Shown: positions 1 through 15,000 of the stretch, in pieces | Numbering within the stretch: the first letter of the stretch is position 1 | Layout of the letters: every line of letters starts with the position of its first letter | Assembly (NCBI GenBank): GCA_947466075.1 | Contig: CANIBP010000025.1 | Span: 16,759-80,758, forward strand | Reading direction: 5' to 3' | DNA length: 64,000 bases | DNA from: Verrucomicrobiaceae bacterium | GTDB lineage: Bacteria > Verrucomicrobiota > Verrucomicrobiia > Verrucomicrobiales > Verrucomicrobiaceae | The notes under the pieces: model-generated | Database searches by the model: none | What the model saw: the letters and a program-made list of their open reading frames with translations, nothing else | Told to the model about the DNA's origin: nothing | Position numbers and translations under genes: made by a program

Positions 1-3000
1 AACCAGATCCCCAGGTTGAAGCCAATGTCGAAGTGCGGCCAAGGGCATCCGCCACAATGTTGGTTCCACCCAGGTTAGCGTTAACATTGTAGAAAGCACC
101 TGGGCCAACATTCGCACCGCCAATTGAATCAACGGTTCCACTTCCATTTGCCAGAAAAAGCCCGCCAAGAGAACTAGTGTTGTCTGCGATGAAGGAGACC
201 GCTCTCTCAACGCCTAGAACAGAACCACCTGCGGTGGCGAAATCCACATTAGTAAGGGTAAATGTAGCGTCCCCCAGTTCAATCGTGGTTCCGGAGATCG
301 CCGTATTGTTGGCGACCTCAAGCGTCCCGTTGCGCACCACGGAAGCACCACTGATGGCCAATCCGGTGGTGCCGGACAAAGTCCCATAGTTATTGGTGGC
401 GTTGGAAAGTTTCATGGTGCCGCCGCCCAGAAGGGTGAAGCCGCCTGTACCAGAAATCTGCCCGCTGTAGTCCACCGTGGAGCCACTGGGCATCGAGAAC
501 AGCACATTGTTATCCGCAGAACGCTGCAGCGAAACGGTGCCTGTAACCGATGTTAAAGCGCTGGATCCCTTGAAGACCGAAATACCTTCAAAATTCAGGC
601 TGCCAAACGTTAATGGGTTGGCCATGGTAGACCCACGGAAGTCCAGCACCAACGCTTCCTGCGTGGAGCGCGTATCGGTAGTCGTGCCCACACCGACTGC
701 GCCAGCAGCGGAGAAGGAGGTGTTGCTCGAGCCAATCAAAGAACCTTCTGCCAGAACAGTTCCTCCGGCATAAGTATTTGCGCCCGAAAGCTGCAGAACG
801 CCATGTCCACCTTTGATCAAGGTGCCGTTAACACCCGAGATCACACCACTCAGAACCGCATCAACCGTCGTTGAGCTATTGCCACTGGTGACCTCAACAA
901 GTCGTGACTTACGTCCCAAATCAACGCTATTGACCAGCGTTATCGTCTTGTCGGAATCCTGCGCACCGAGAAGGAGGGAATCATTGTCCGGCACGAAACT
1001 TGGTGCCCCCCATACCAGGGTAGCGCCGCTGCCGCCAAGGTTGACACTACGATTCGCTGTATAAGCGGCAAACCCGCCGCTGGAGGTCCAGTCAACCTGA
1101 GTGGCTCCATTGCCCAGAGTGCGCACAAAATCTCCAGAATTCAGGCCGAGAACACCCCCGTCCAAACGCAGGTGGCTGTTGGCAGGAAGAGCCGTTGGGG
1201 AATCGAGACGCAGCACCCCGTTCTGAACGTAGGTAGTGCCGGAGTAGGTGTTGGTCCCGGAAAGCGCCGTGGTCCCATCTCCTGCCTGAATCAAGTTCAC
1301 CACACGATTGGCAGCCGTGTTGTTAGCGATGACGGAACTGATGGTAAGAGCCAACAGCGGATTCCAGTTGTGAATGATGAGATCCGCCGTTCCGCCATAC
1401 GATAGACTGTTCGTTCCCGAAGCACTGGCCGGAGCGGAAAGCACATAGCGCGTGGCATCCGTGATACTAGCGATCGTTGCGCCCACCGGAATACCAATAC
1501 CGACAACCTCCTCGCCGACACTCAGACCCGCTGTGGAAGCCACCGTGATCGTCGTGCTATTTAATACCCTGGTGGAACTTAAAGCTGCGAACTGGTCGCT
1601 ATTGAGCAACCCGCTGGTCAGGGTGCCAACAACAATAGAATTGCGGTGATTGCCGGCATGGGTCGTCTGCAAGATCGCGCCGCCGTTCAGTGTCAATGTG
1701 CTGCCGATGGTAACAGTGCTGGAACTCAGAACATTTGAGGCCAGAGCATCCGAAAAGAGGGCCGCCCCTGTTTGAGTCGCTGTCGCAGGCGCACTTAGCG
1801 TGATCTCGCGCTGGCCTTGGTTAATTGAAGCAATCGTGGCACCAACTGGAATACCGGGACCTGAAATGGCCTGACCAACAGCAAGACGTGAATCATAAAT
1901 ATTGGAAACCGTAGTGCTGGCCGCAGTTGTATTACCGTTGATAGCTGCACTGAACGCATAGATATCCACTGGGTTAGGACTGGTGTAGTTAGACGGATTA
2001 CTCAAAGTAATGGTGCGCGCCGTCGCATCCAATGCTGTGATGATGGTTCCATAAGGGATTCCGACCCCTTTTACCAATTGTCCTACCTGAAGATCTGCTG
2101 TGTCGATGTTTGTGACCACATTGCTGTCAGCGATGGTCTTACCTGAGGCCGAGAGGCTGCTATTGTAAAAGCGAATGGTGTTTACTGCGGCACCAGTGCC
2201 GGTCGTTCCCGCAAAAGCATCACCGCTCAGGGCACCGTCCATGACGTTCATGTATGAGACCCATGTGGCAGGATTACCCTGAATCGTATGTGCCTGCGCA
2301 CCAAAGTCAGAGCCAACTATGTTATAGGCAGTTCCATCCGCTTTGGCGGTGCTGTCAATAAACGCAAAATAATTTACCCCGGGACGTTGAGCCTGATCAT
2401 CCGAACTGATGTAAGTCGCACGCGGGAGAACTACCTGGACGTCCGTTCCGAAGATACCAGCCAGAGTAATATTACCACTACCCGTTCCACTGTTGTTCTC
2501 GACGAACAAAATCGTGCTGCCCTTGTTGAAGCCGACGGCGGTGGGGTTGTTCACATCCTGCAGATTCAACGTCGTATTTACGTTTGGCAGCGTCGTGACT
2601 CTTACGATGGATCCACCCTCGTTGGCCACAAAGTTTCCGGGCATATTCTGAATGGTGCTGCGTCCTGCGGTGCCCAGTAATTCCAACGTGCCGCCACCGA
2701 CCGTCAGTGCGCCGACGTCATTGCGAACAAACTGATCCGTGAAGTAGGATTCGAGACGGAGTGTGCCGTCATTCACCAGAATACCATCGAATCCGTAGCT
2801 GCCGGAGTTTAGAGTGAGGGTGCCGAGCAAATTTAACATTCCCGCGCCGGATTTGACCATCGTATAGTGGTCCTGCGCTGTAGGTGTGCTGAAGTTTCCA
2901 CCGAGCACAAGCTTCGTGTAAGCATTACCCACATCGAACAAGGCATCCGTATTGGCGAGGAAGCCACGGTCAGAATTGGCGCTGACACCGTTGTATTGTA

Positions 3001-6000
3001 ATGTGCCGCCATTGAACACGAGATTCGTCGCGGCATTGAAGGAAGCACCCAGACCACTACCCATACCAGCAAACACCAGACTGCTGGTAGTCGTGCTACG
3101 AGCTGGCTGTGAGAGAACCACCGTCGTGGAGTCCAAAATACGAATAATTACCGCGCCAGCAGGGATGCCGGGACCGGATACGCTCTCACCCACACTCAGT
3201 CCACGCGTCGAAGGAACTGTCACCGTCGCACTGCCAATGGTGGTTCCTCCTGAAAGTGTCAGACCACCAATGGAGCCGCTAGAGCCATAGGTAAGATTGT
3301 TCGTGCCAGTGGCGGTGACTGCGACGTTCAACTCCACTGTGCTCTCGTCATAGATTCTAGCAATCGTGGCTCCCGCCGGGATGCCAGTTCCGCTGATTGT
3401 CTGGCCAACGGTCAGCCCCAGAGTGCTAGGGACCGTGACGATGGCACCACTTTGAGCGGTTGATGCCAAGGGACCCGCCAAGGCCGAGACACTGTTAGCG
3501 TTATACGCCAGAGCCGCAGGGTTGCCATTAGGAGTGGTAGCCGTAGCCGCTGCCGAGAGTGTGTATTGAGTCGAGTTAACGATGGTGGCGATCGTTGCGT
3601 TGGCGGGAATACCAGCACCTGTCACAGACTGCCCTGGTGAAAGACCTGCCGTTGATGATACCGTCACCGTGGTACTACCGCTCGTAGTCGCTGATAAGAG
3701 AGAGGCATTAGTCGCCACCAAGGGAGCGCTGATATAATTCAAGGACGCATTGTTCAAGCCAGTGGTTGCACCCGTTGTCAGCGTCACCTGCGTGCCACTA
3801 TTGATCGCGGCAATCGAAGGAGCGTAGGTCACCGTACCGGTTCCATCACCCGTGGCCGAAAGGGTAAGTTGAATCTGCGTTCCATTGGTCACACTCGCAA
3901 TCGTCGCGCCGAGAGGAATATTCGCACCGACGACGGCTTGACCGGCCACCAACCCCGAGGTGCTGGTCAGCGTGACATTTCGGCTGCCATTGGTCGTCGT
4001 TGAAGTCACGTCCAGGCTTACACCTGCCCCTGTGACGATCTGGCCGAAGGTGAGTCCAGTCGTGTTGGCGATGGTCACCGTCCGGCCGAGAGATTGATTG
4101 ATGGAAGTCAACAGAGTACCTGATGCCAAACCGTTGATGGCCAGTTGATTCACTGTGAGGACACCGGCCGTCAGAGTTGTCACACCCGAATAAGTGTTAA
4201 GTCCAGACAGAATCAGATTGCCGACACCCACTTTGTCCAATCCGTTTACTTGATTGAAGGTCAGGTTTCCAGTGCCTGAATCGGAGTTCGCAGCTACATT
4301 CAAGGTAATGGAATTGGCTGCAACGGACGTCACCGTGGTACCGGGAAGAATGCCAGGACCGGAAACCTTCATCCCGGTGTAAATGCCGGTCGTGCTGGCG
4401 ATACCGCTGACCGTAGCGCTACCGTTTGTAGTCGTGCCCGCTCGGTCGTGGTTGAATTGGAGCGTTCCGGCACCCGCACCGGTGGACGCACTGGCGCTCA
4501 ATGTGATCGTGTTCGTCTGGAACTCACGGGCTGAGGATATGGTGATAGTTTCGTTGGCAAAGCCATCTAAGGTAATATTCAAGCCGATGATGTTTGTCAC
4601 AGTGCGCCCCAGCAGGGTGGCTCCGATAAACAAATTCGCAGGAACACTTGCAACTGTCACAGCGGTGTTGCCGGTGTTGCTACTTGTCACACTAACATTT
4701 GCTACAGCGGAAAGAGAAGTGATGATGGTGTTTGCGGCAATACCAGGCCCAGTCACCAACATGCCCACGGCTAGGTCGGCAGAGTTAATTCCACGCACCA
4801 AGGTGCTGCCATTCACCGTCGTGCCAGCGTGGTCGGCACGGTTGATCGTGTTATCGATGATGGAAGCAGAGATCTCGAAGGCGGTCGTTGGATTGTTCTG
4901 AAGGATCAGCAGATCATTGATAGTGCCCACCGATGTCGTGCTACCTACCCGTCCCGTGGAGAGTGTTCCGGCGGCGCCGCCTAGGATGGCCGCCGATGAA
5001 GTGCCCATGTTAGGTGATACCAAAATGGCACCACCTTGCAGGAAGTTTGCTCCAATGAGGGTGATGGTGCGATTGTTGTCAGCTAGGTCAGGACTGAAGA
5101 AGCGCAGTGTGTTGGCAACACGATTGGTCTGAATATTATCCGCCGTGGTATCCATGTTTCCGGTGGTCGTGCTGATCACCCAGTCGTCGGTCACCGCATT
5201 GGGTGTGTAGGCTGTGTAGCCCCTGATCAGTAGGTCTGAGCCTAGGCTGCTGAAGGTATTGACCCCGAGTTCGTTGAAGGTGGTCTTACTCGCCCAGTTG
5301 GAAGTGCCTACTGTGGCCCATGATCCGAGAATCCCAGACACATTGTTGGTGTCTGTGCTGGCAATGTCATTCGCACTAAAATTAATAGTCGCACCTGCAG
5401 CGCGCCCAATACCATTCATGTGCAGAATAGATGCGCCGGAGGTCCGGCTGACGCTATTGGCACCGGAATTTAAGGTGGTTCCTGAAACGGTTTCCACATG
5501 CGTACCACCCACGAGCTCGATGGCACCGCCTAGGCGACTCCCACCGAGAACCAGAGCGCCCGTATCGGACAGCTTGCTGTTGTTGTTGGTCGTATAATCA
5601 AGCCTGAGAGTGCCCGCCTGCACAGTGTGATTCGGCACCACTGCAGCCGTCATGTTGTTTCTCGTCGTTGTATCCGCTTGGCCGCTCAGGATGAGAACGC
5701 CATCACCTAGTTGAGTGATGGATTGCCCGCCAACCAGTGTGCCTTTCAAATTAAGCGTAGAGTCAGCAACGACAAAGATATTGGAGTTGGCCACGATATG
5801 CACATCCCCCGCCCAACTGCTGCTACCCGTTGAGGTGGCGAGAGTGCCACCCGCGAGATAGATTTGATTCAACGTGTTGTAAGTCACATTGCGCAAATCC
5901 AAAGTGGCATTGGTTCCACCAAGAATGTTACTACCATTGGTGCCGCCGGAAATGATGATGCCACCATTGCCCTGCGATCCAAACGCAGCATCTACTGTGG

Positions 6001-9000
6001 CGGCAAGAATGCCAGCATTCACCACCGTCTCCCCGGTATAGGTGTTAGCAGTGCCGATAACCCAAGTTCCATTACCGATCTTGTTCAGTGTCGTTCTGCC
6101 GCCCGAGCCATCACCCAAGACCAACCCAAAAGCGTTGTCGCCTCGATTTGAGCCACCAAGCGTCAAAGTGCGGTTACCGCTGCCGAGGAACGCCACGGCA
6201 GGAGAGAGGCCGGAAAAACCAATGTTCACGGTTGCTGAAAGACGCGTGCCATCTGCCACAAGCGCCCCCGCACTGCTACCGGTGCCCAGAGTGAACGAAC
6301 GGTCGGTGTAGGCAATCGCGCCACCATTGTAGCGAAGAGTGCCTTGATTCAGAACAAGATTTGCCGCTGCGTTAGTCGAAGCGCCAATGCTGCTCATGGA
6401 ACCACCGAAGTCGAGCACCGTCGCCAAAATACCACCACCGTTGATCACTGTAGGGCCGGTGTAGCTGCTCAAAGGCGAGGACAAAGTCAATACTCCACTG
6501 CCGCTCTTGGTTAAGGACACCGATCCACCCAACTCACCGTTGATGAGAGAACCACCAAAGGCAAAGCTACTTGCGGAGTTCACCGTCAAGATTGAATTAC
6601 CAAGGCCATCGTTGGTGATGTTTCCAGAACCCGAGAGCTGGGAAACGGTGGTGTTGAAACCATTCAGGTTAAACAGACCACCACTCAGAACCAAATTGTA
6701 GCCGGCAGCAGAATTGATACCGGTACTACTTTCAAACCTTGTCTCGCCTCCGCGCATCGTCAGGACACCTGAGAAGGTGTTGTCACCTCCAAGCCTCAAG
6801 AGGCCTGACGTGACGATAATATCGCTATTCAATGTGTTCGTGCCTTGGAGGCTGATTGAGGAGCCTAACAAGCGGATGAGACCAATGGTGTTGTTCCCGG
6901 TCAGTTTAATCGCATTGAAACCTTCATAGGTTAGATTTTGGTTCGTTCCGCTGGAGGTGGCCGATTTAGAGAGAACATAACGAGTGGCGTCGGTGATGCT
7001 CTGGATCGTCGTGCCTGAGGCAATACCAGAACCCGTTACTGCAACTCCCACCTCAAGGCCAGCTGTGCTGCCCACAGTCACCGTAGTCCCACCATTCGTG
7101 AAGGTCGAAGCTAGTGTACCCGTGATGGCCGTCTGAACGCCTTTGGTTTCCAAGCCGCCGGACAAGTTATTGTTGCCGCCAAGAACCATGACACCTCTAC
7201 TCGTGCTATCTGCAATGAAAGTGAGTTTCCCGTTCGCTGCAGAGATCGGGTTGGCAGAGCTGAAGCTCAAAGTCTTATTATTGGCCACGCTAAAGATACC
7301 ATCGGCTTCGCCCAAGGTGATGCCGCGATTGGAATCATTCAGCACTAAATCAGAAGCCGCTCGAAGCTTACCGCCATTGAGAAACAGTTGATCAGCCGTG
7401 AACACCGAAGGATTAGCTCCCAGATCAGACTCATTGTTGATCTGCAGGGTGCCTTCATTGACGTAAGTTTTACCGGTGTAGGTGTTGAATAACCCAAACG
7501 TGAGCGTGACGCTGGATGCGTTGCCACTCACTGGTGCCAGCGAGAGGACGATGTTGCTGCCATTGATACTCTGAATCGTCGTTCCGGCCTGAATACCAGT
7601 GCCGGAAACCGTGTTTCCTACGGCCATTCCAGTCGTCGTACCCGTACCCGTGACACTTACCGTGGTGTTATTGGCGGTCACGGTCGACGTGCGCGCCGTT
7701 GTGGGAGTCAAAATGAGAGTGGAGCCGCCAGATTTGATCAATGACACTGCAAGACCGTTATCTATAACCGTACTGTTCACGGTCAGCTGATTCGTTGGCA
7801 AATGGAAGGTCAGTTCAGGATTGCCACCGCTACCTCCTGTCAGGAAGCCATCTTTGATCACATGAGCGGCCTGGGTGGAAAGAATGCCACCACTGACTAC
7901 ATTCAGGGCAGCCGTAGGACTCAAAGTCAGTGTCCGAGCCGTGGTATCTTGAATATTGAGGGAGTAGATGGCTGTGCCTCCCAACGCCGCCGGCAAATTG
8001 GGACCATTGGTTGAATCGATCTTTACGTTGTTACCTGAATTCCAAGATGTACCACCGGTATAAGCGGCATAAGGCGTCACATTGTTGCCTGTCATGGTCG
8101 CAAACTCATAGAGCACAACCCCATTGCTGCTGGCAGTCCGAATCGCCCAGCCGCCAATGATGCCATTGATCGTTCCGGGAGAGGTTGCAAATGCGATGAC
8201 CCCACCGCCATCAGCTGTTCCCACCATCGAATCAAAGGTCAACGTTGAGCCGTTGGTACGTCCCCCACTCATGTCACGGAAAGTCAGGGTATTGGATGTG
8301 GCTTTGGTCATGGAGGACACAATGTAATTGGCGCCGCCGCCAATCCTCAAAGCCCCCAATGTTTCGGAGTATACCTCGCTACCCGCCGTTCCAATACCGG
8401 TCAGCATCAAACGCCCGGAATTCATGAAGATCGGGGCACGATCACTCATTCGGTCCGTCAGGTTGTTTGATGCGTCATTCTTGAGTTCGAAACCCGTTCC
8501 TGTGGTGCCTAGAGTCGTGCTGCCCTGACCCGTAAGGTTTAGAAAGCCAGCAAACAGGGTTGCCACGCTGGTAGCCGTTCCAGTGGCCGCAGCAGAAAGA
8601 GTGAAATTGGTGGCGTCGATGATGCTGGCGACTGTGGCATTCCCCGGAATATTACCATTATTGCCCATTGGCATGCCAAAATAGAATCCGTTCGTTGTGC
8701 CACTATTAAGGGTGGCTAGTGTTTGGCCAGTCGTTGTCGTGACGTTCAACTGGCGCAACAGATTGAGCGTGCCGGCCCCGGAAACGCGCAGGTCACCAGC
8801 GAGCTGGTTCACATTCCCCCAGACGGTACTGGCAGAAGTCACATTCAGCACGGCACCGTCGATCGTATTGTCTCCCGTGCCACGCAGCGTCAGGCCGCCA
8901 GCCTGAATATTCACAGGTGAAGACCAATTGACCGTGGTGAGGTTTTGCTGTCCCTGAATGTAGAACCCACCAGAGCTAACCACGGTTGTAGCACCACCGG

Positions 9001-12000
9001 TTGCAGCGAAGTTCGTCGTGCCGCCTTCCAAGATTGATACACCCGCGGCGATGGTATTGCCGCGAGTGATCGTCACAATCGGATTCTTGAGGGCGCTGTC
9101 GAATGATCCCGCGCCACTATCGCGTGTCAGCCTGCCGATGCCCGAGATGCTTCTGGCAAAGGTGAAGGTTCCGGATCCCGTGTTACGCAATGTCAGGGTA
9201 CCGTTGTTGAAGATATTTGCTGAGCCGATTCGACTGCTTCCGATGCCGTTGCCAAAGCTCGTGGTCGTATCCAGCACCAAGGTGGCTCCACTGTTGATGG
9301 TAGTCGTGCCACTATAGTTGATGTTCCCAAGGGCAAGAATTTGCGTGCCCGTACCAGCAATGACGAGATTGAGAATGCCGGTTGAATTGTTATTGGCACG
9401 GTCGCGCAGGAAACCGTTGAAGTACTGTGACCCGCTGGTATTGAGCCTCAGGGTGCTGTCGTTGAAGAACAGGCCAGACTCGCCCTCGGTGTTTTCAATG
9501 ACCCCGCTGGCCGTAAAATCAGAAATGCCACCCACGGTTTCGCTGAAGCCGAGCATTTTAAAATAGGTATTGTTGCTGCCGAAATTCCCAGTGGCCGCCC
9601 CGCCTGATCCTGCATCAAAGCTGATGATGGAGGTATCGGCGATCTGGTTGTTGCCAGCTAGGTTTACGACGGCATTGCCAGAACCACCCAAGCTGATGTT
9701 GCCGATCCGCAGATCTCCCGCGATGGCACCATTCACCACGTTGGTGCCGAAACCAGTCACAATGTTGCTAGCGGCAACCGTAGCCGAACTGGAAACCGTA
9801 AAACGGGTGGAATCAATGATGTTGGTAATGACAGAGCCAGCAGGGATATTGGGATTACCCACAACAGGCATGCCAACATAGAAGCCCGCCGTGCTAGTGG
9901 TGGAGACCAACGACGCGACACCGGTGTAAGTGGTGTTAGCCGTTCCCGCCGTGACTCCCACACCCGAACTCAAAGTGAACTGTGTGGCGCTGACGATGCT
10001 AGCAACTGTGGCAGTCAAAGGGATATTCGGATTGCCGCTGCCTGTCAGCGGCATACCGACATAAAAGTTTGCTGTGCTCTGGCCTGTTGCCAAATTGACC
10101 GTAGCACTACCTGCCGTCGTGGTCGTTGAGGAAACCTGCGAAGCGAGAGTGCTTGTGACAAAGGAGCCAACATTGGTCGTCACGCCAGTGCCAGTTGCTG
10201 TCGCTGGGGCGGAGAGACTGAAGGAAGTGGCGCTATTGATACCAGTGATGGTAGCCCCGCCGGGGATATTGGCATTGCCGCTGATTCTCATCCCCACCGT
10301 CAGGCCTGTGGTCTGCCCAGCCGTCAGCGTCACCAAAGAGCTGCCCGTGGTGGTTGTCACGGCAAGCGGGGCAAAGGTCGTAGTAATGCCGCTTGCGGTA
10401 GCGGTGGCGGCCGAGGAAACTTGGAAGGTGGTGCCATCAAAAATATTGGTGATCACCGCACCATTAGGGATGTTGGCGTTGCCACTGATGGGCATGCCGA
10501 TGTAGAAGCCGCTGGTGTTCCCACTGGTCAGCGTCACCGTATTGCTGCCAAATGTGGTGGCAGCAGTCAGAGAGCCGGTCTGTGTGGTCGTCAGGGAGAG
10601 GCTCTTACCGAGCACCAAATCTGGAGTTCCAGTATCATTTGCACCACGAGCGAAGACCGTGGTCAGACCGGTATAGGTGTTGGCCGCAGTGCCTGTTAAG
10701 CTAACCCTGCCCTGTCCCATAATGTTGACCCCCAAGCCGGCCGTGCTTTGAGAAATCGCACCGCTGATATCCAGACGTGCGGTGCTGCCACCCGAGCCGA
10801 CATTGATGTTCAAATTAGAGTTCAACACCACCGGGGCGCTGATGACGTCAACGGCAGCGGTGGTGGAGTTTGACTGGGTCTTGCTAAGAATAGCAGCGCC
10901 ATAGACACCGTTGTCAAAGATCAACCTGCCGCCGGTGCCCGGAGTGATATTGAAGAAGTTGGTACTATTCTGGTCACCTATAATGATGACCCCGACCTTG
11001 GTATCAGCATTCAGAGGAACAATCGCGTTGGACGTGATGTTCGTAGTGAGTGTTGCAATACCATTGGTAGTATTGGGGGCAAAGTTAGGACTCCAGTTCG
11101 CTGCACTGCTCCACGCTCCACTGCCGGCGAGGTTGTAATTGTTGATCAGAACCGGGATGATGGATGGCAGCGTGATGATGGTAAAGATGCCCTTGGTGGC
11201 GAACTGACTGACGTCATAGACAAGGTTGCCTCCCAGAGTGGGTAGAATGAGGTCCCCATTACCAGCCCCGCCGTTTCGATAATTATCTCCCACACTGAAG
11301 CTGGAAGAGCCTGACAAAGCCGTCCAATTGCCGAGGTTGAAAATCTGGCCACTGGCCGCACTGGCTAAAAAGCCCGCATCCGCAATGGTGATCTGGCTAT
11401 GATTGAGCGTGAGCGTGCCATTGACGGTGAGCAGGTCGTGCCTGCCTGCCGTGATGGCGGTGGCGTCCCAAGTAGTGATGTTTGAATCACGATAGCCTCC
11501 GATCGTGTCATACTTGCCTAGAACTAGGGCGTTCAGGATGCCAGAATCCGACAGCGTAGCCAAGGCCACCTGAAGCGTCATGCTGGACGCATCCGAGATA
11601 GTCAGGTTACCATTGAAGGTGAGTGTACCTCTGTTAGCGCCGAAATTGTCTCCAGGCAAGAGTGCGGCACCACTGGCGATGAAATGGTTGGTGGTGCCGA
11701 GCACGCCATTGACCACACCTGAGCCTGAGAGCGTAGCACCCGAACTCACGGAGAGCGCTCCTGTTCCAGTCATGCCTATGTTATTGACGCCCACTTGGAA
11801 ATTGCCCTGACTCACCGTGGTGGTCCCTGAGTAGCTGTTCCCCGTGACAGCAGAAATGCCCGCCCCTGTTCCCGGAGCCGTAGCTTTTTGGGAGAGCGTG
11901 ATGGTGCCGGTGGTACCGGGCGTTGGTATCGCCGCAATCGTGGTTCCAGGTGCGATGCCAGCGCCATAAACCGCCTGCCCCACGGTCAGTGTGGTCGTAT

Positions 12001-15000
12001 TAATACTGCTGACTGTGGTGCTGCCTGTTGCAGTGTTGCCGGTCAAGGCGGTGCGGTTGGCAAAAGAGAGAGCCACTCCGGAACCCGCCACTGTGGCTGC
12101 GGTGGACAAGGTGATCGTGCCAGTTCCAATACTGGCGACGGTAGTTCCTTGGGCAATTCCTGGACCCGTGACGACCTGACCGACGGACAAGCCAGCGGTA
12201 TTGATACCTGTCACGGAGGTGGACAAAGCGGTGGTGCCGGTGGTGGTCAGTGCTGGCGAAGTCAGAACCCAGCTTCCAACTCCACTCTTCACCAGCGAGG
12301 TGGCGCCCGTGTTGTCACCGATGATATTGGCAAGCGTGTTGGCTCCCGTGTTGGTTCCAGTTAGCGTTAACGTGCGTGCCCCAGTCTGGGCGTTGAAACC
12401 CATAGCACCGACATTGCTGAAGTTCAGCGCTCCGGTGCCTGACGAATCAATCGTGCCACCGGATGTGCCCAAACTAAACAGACGATCGGTCGTCTGTGCG
12501 CCGCCGGTATAACTAAAAGTGCCGCCATTGAGCACAAGGTTAGTAGAGACATTCGTAGACGAGCCGATATTGCTGTTGGTTCCACCATTTGCCAGTGCGG
12601 AAACCTGCAATATGCCACCGTTCACCGAAGTAACACCTGTGTAGCTATTGGTCCCAGCGAGAACCCATGTGTTACCGCCACTCTTGGTCAACGAAGACGA
12701 ACCACCTAGAACCGGCGTCAATGTGTTGAGCAAGCCAGCTGCGCTGCTGCCAGTCAGCGTCAGTGTGCCACTACCGCTGGTAACAATCGATCCTGCGTTG
12801 GAGAAAATCAACGCACCTGTACCTGAAGCGTCGATGGAACCACCGCCCGACTGAAGCGTGAACAGACGATCCGTTGAAGTTGCGACTCCCGTGTATTGCA
12901 GAATACCGCCATTGAAGACCAGATTGGCGGCTGCACTGCTCGAGGCACCGAGTGCGCTTGTAATGCCGCCATTCTTCATCTCCATGATTCTTAGCACCCC
13001 GCCAGAGATCGTTGTGACCCCTGAGTAGCCATTGCCATCTGCTGCATCGAACGTGATGTTTTGCGTGGCTGATCCCGGCTTGGTGATCACGTAATTGTCG
13101 GCGTCGGTAAGTGTGGACACCGTGTAGGCACCATTAGCGTCTGGATTCCCCAGCGCATCCGTCTTGGCACCAACAAAAATGACGCCGATATTATATGCCG
13201 GGCTGTTGATGTCGATCTGCTCAGGTGGTGCTGTAGTCGTCGCGTTATTAATGGTGAAGCTGTTGGCATCGATGATGTTCGTGATGAATGATCCAGCGAC
13301 AATACCCTCGCCAATCACCAACTGATTCACGGTTAGACCAGCGGTGCTGGCTATAATGGTGGTGGTGCCATTGATGATGGCCGCAACTCCGTTAAGACCA
13401 TTGTCTGGTGCCAGCAACCAAGTGCCAGAACCGGTCTTGGTGAGGGAGGTTGCTCCGCCATTGTCGCCGATGACTGGCACAAAGGTGTTAGTCTGCGCCG
13501 TCGAAGCGCTCAGCACCAAGGTGCGGGTGCCGCTGCCAATAGAGCCCAACGAACCCTTATTGGTAAAGCTCAACCCACCCGTGCCAGCGGCATCAATCGT
13601 GTTGGTTGAACGGCCCAGCGTGAACAGGCGGTCTGTGCTGGTGGTTGCGCCGGTAAACTGCAGCGTGCTGGAGTTGGCTCCAGCACTGTCACCGAGCACT
13701 AGATTCGCAGCACTGCTAGAACCGGCACCAATGCCACTTCCAACACTACCATTGGCCATAGTAGTAGTGGTCAAGGTGCCAGCAGTCACGTTAAGCACGC
13801 CGGTGAAGGTATTGGCTGCGGAAAGTTTCAGTGAACCTGTGCCTGCTTTGGTGAATGTGTAACCAAGGACGCTGTCGCTAATTACACCATTAACAGTGAG
13901 GAAATTTGCCGGTGCATTTGCGATTGTCCAGGTCTGGTTAGCCACCAGTCTCACGTTGGCGTTGATGGTATGAGCCGCCGAGCCCGAGGACACATTGAGA
14001 CCGCCCGCGTTGATGCCTATTCTGTAGTTAAGCCCAGTCGGGTTGAGCGTGATTGAGCTGCTTGCCGCCGTGGTGCCTGTGCCGGTAAAGTTCAGGGTGC
14101 GGAACTGCTCATTGCGTCCCAGATCGACAGCCAGATTAAGTGTGTTGGCACTGTTTACCGTGAAGAAGACATCATCGACCAGATCAGGCACTCCAGTCGT
14201 ACCGCCCGTGCCTGTCGACGTGCTGTACCAGTTGCCAGCAATGTCGGAGGCTTTGCTTGTAGTCCCTGTCCAGTACCATGAGTTCGTCAGGCTTGCGGCA
14301 AGCGTCAGAGTCGCCGCCGAGGCACCGCTGGCCAATGTCATGGTGTAGTTATTTGCAAACGTCAGAGCGTTGCCGGTGACGGTGCCACTCGCAGCTTGAT
14401 TCAGCGTGACGGAATTCGCGCCAACGGATGAGATCGTGGTGTTTTGGGCAATACCTGTGCCGGTCACCTGCATGCCAGCCACCAGACCCGTGGTGCTGGC
14501 CAATCCTGAAATCGTCGTCGTGCCATTCGTGTTGCCAGTCAGTGCCTGGAACCCAACGATGAGGCCACCACTGGTCAGGCTAAGATTGCCCCCAGGATTG
14601 GTCACAGGAACTACTCCCGGATTGGTAAGGCTGCCACCAGAGAGAATGGTGTAAGTGCCCGACGTGAGACTTGTCGCTGTGGTAACCGTCGCAATGGCAA
14701 TTTCAACCGGTCCCGCGATATTGATTCCGCCATTGACCACGATGCTGTCGATCTGAGTCGTGCCGCCCGAATTGATGTCCAAGGAGAGATTGGTCACGGT
14801 GCTGCCAGATCCCAAGGTGAGCTGTGTGCCAGCGGTGCCACTCTGCTGAATCGTGAGTTTGCCGATGGCATTGTCCGCCAAGCTCAGGCTGCTGCCGCCA
14901 ACCATGGTCAGGGAGGCCCCGGTGGAACTGGTCAATCCGGTGAAATAATTCCCTTGAACAGCCAGAGTGCCGCTATTCACGGTGATCGCCGTGTTGCCCA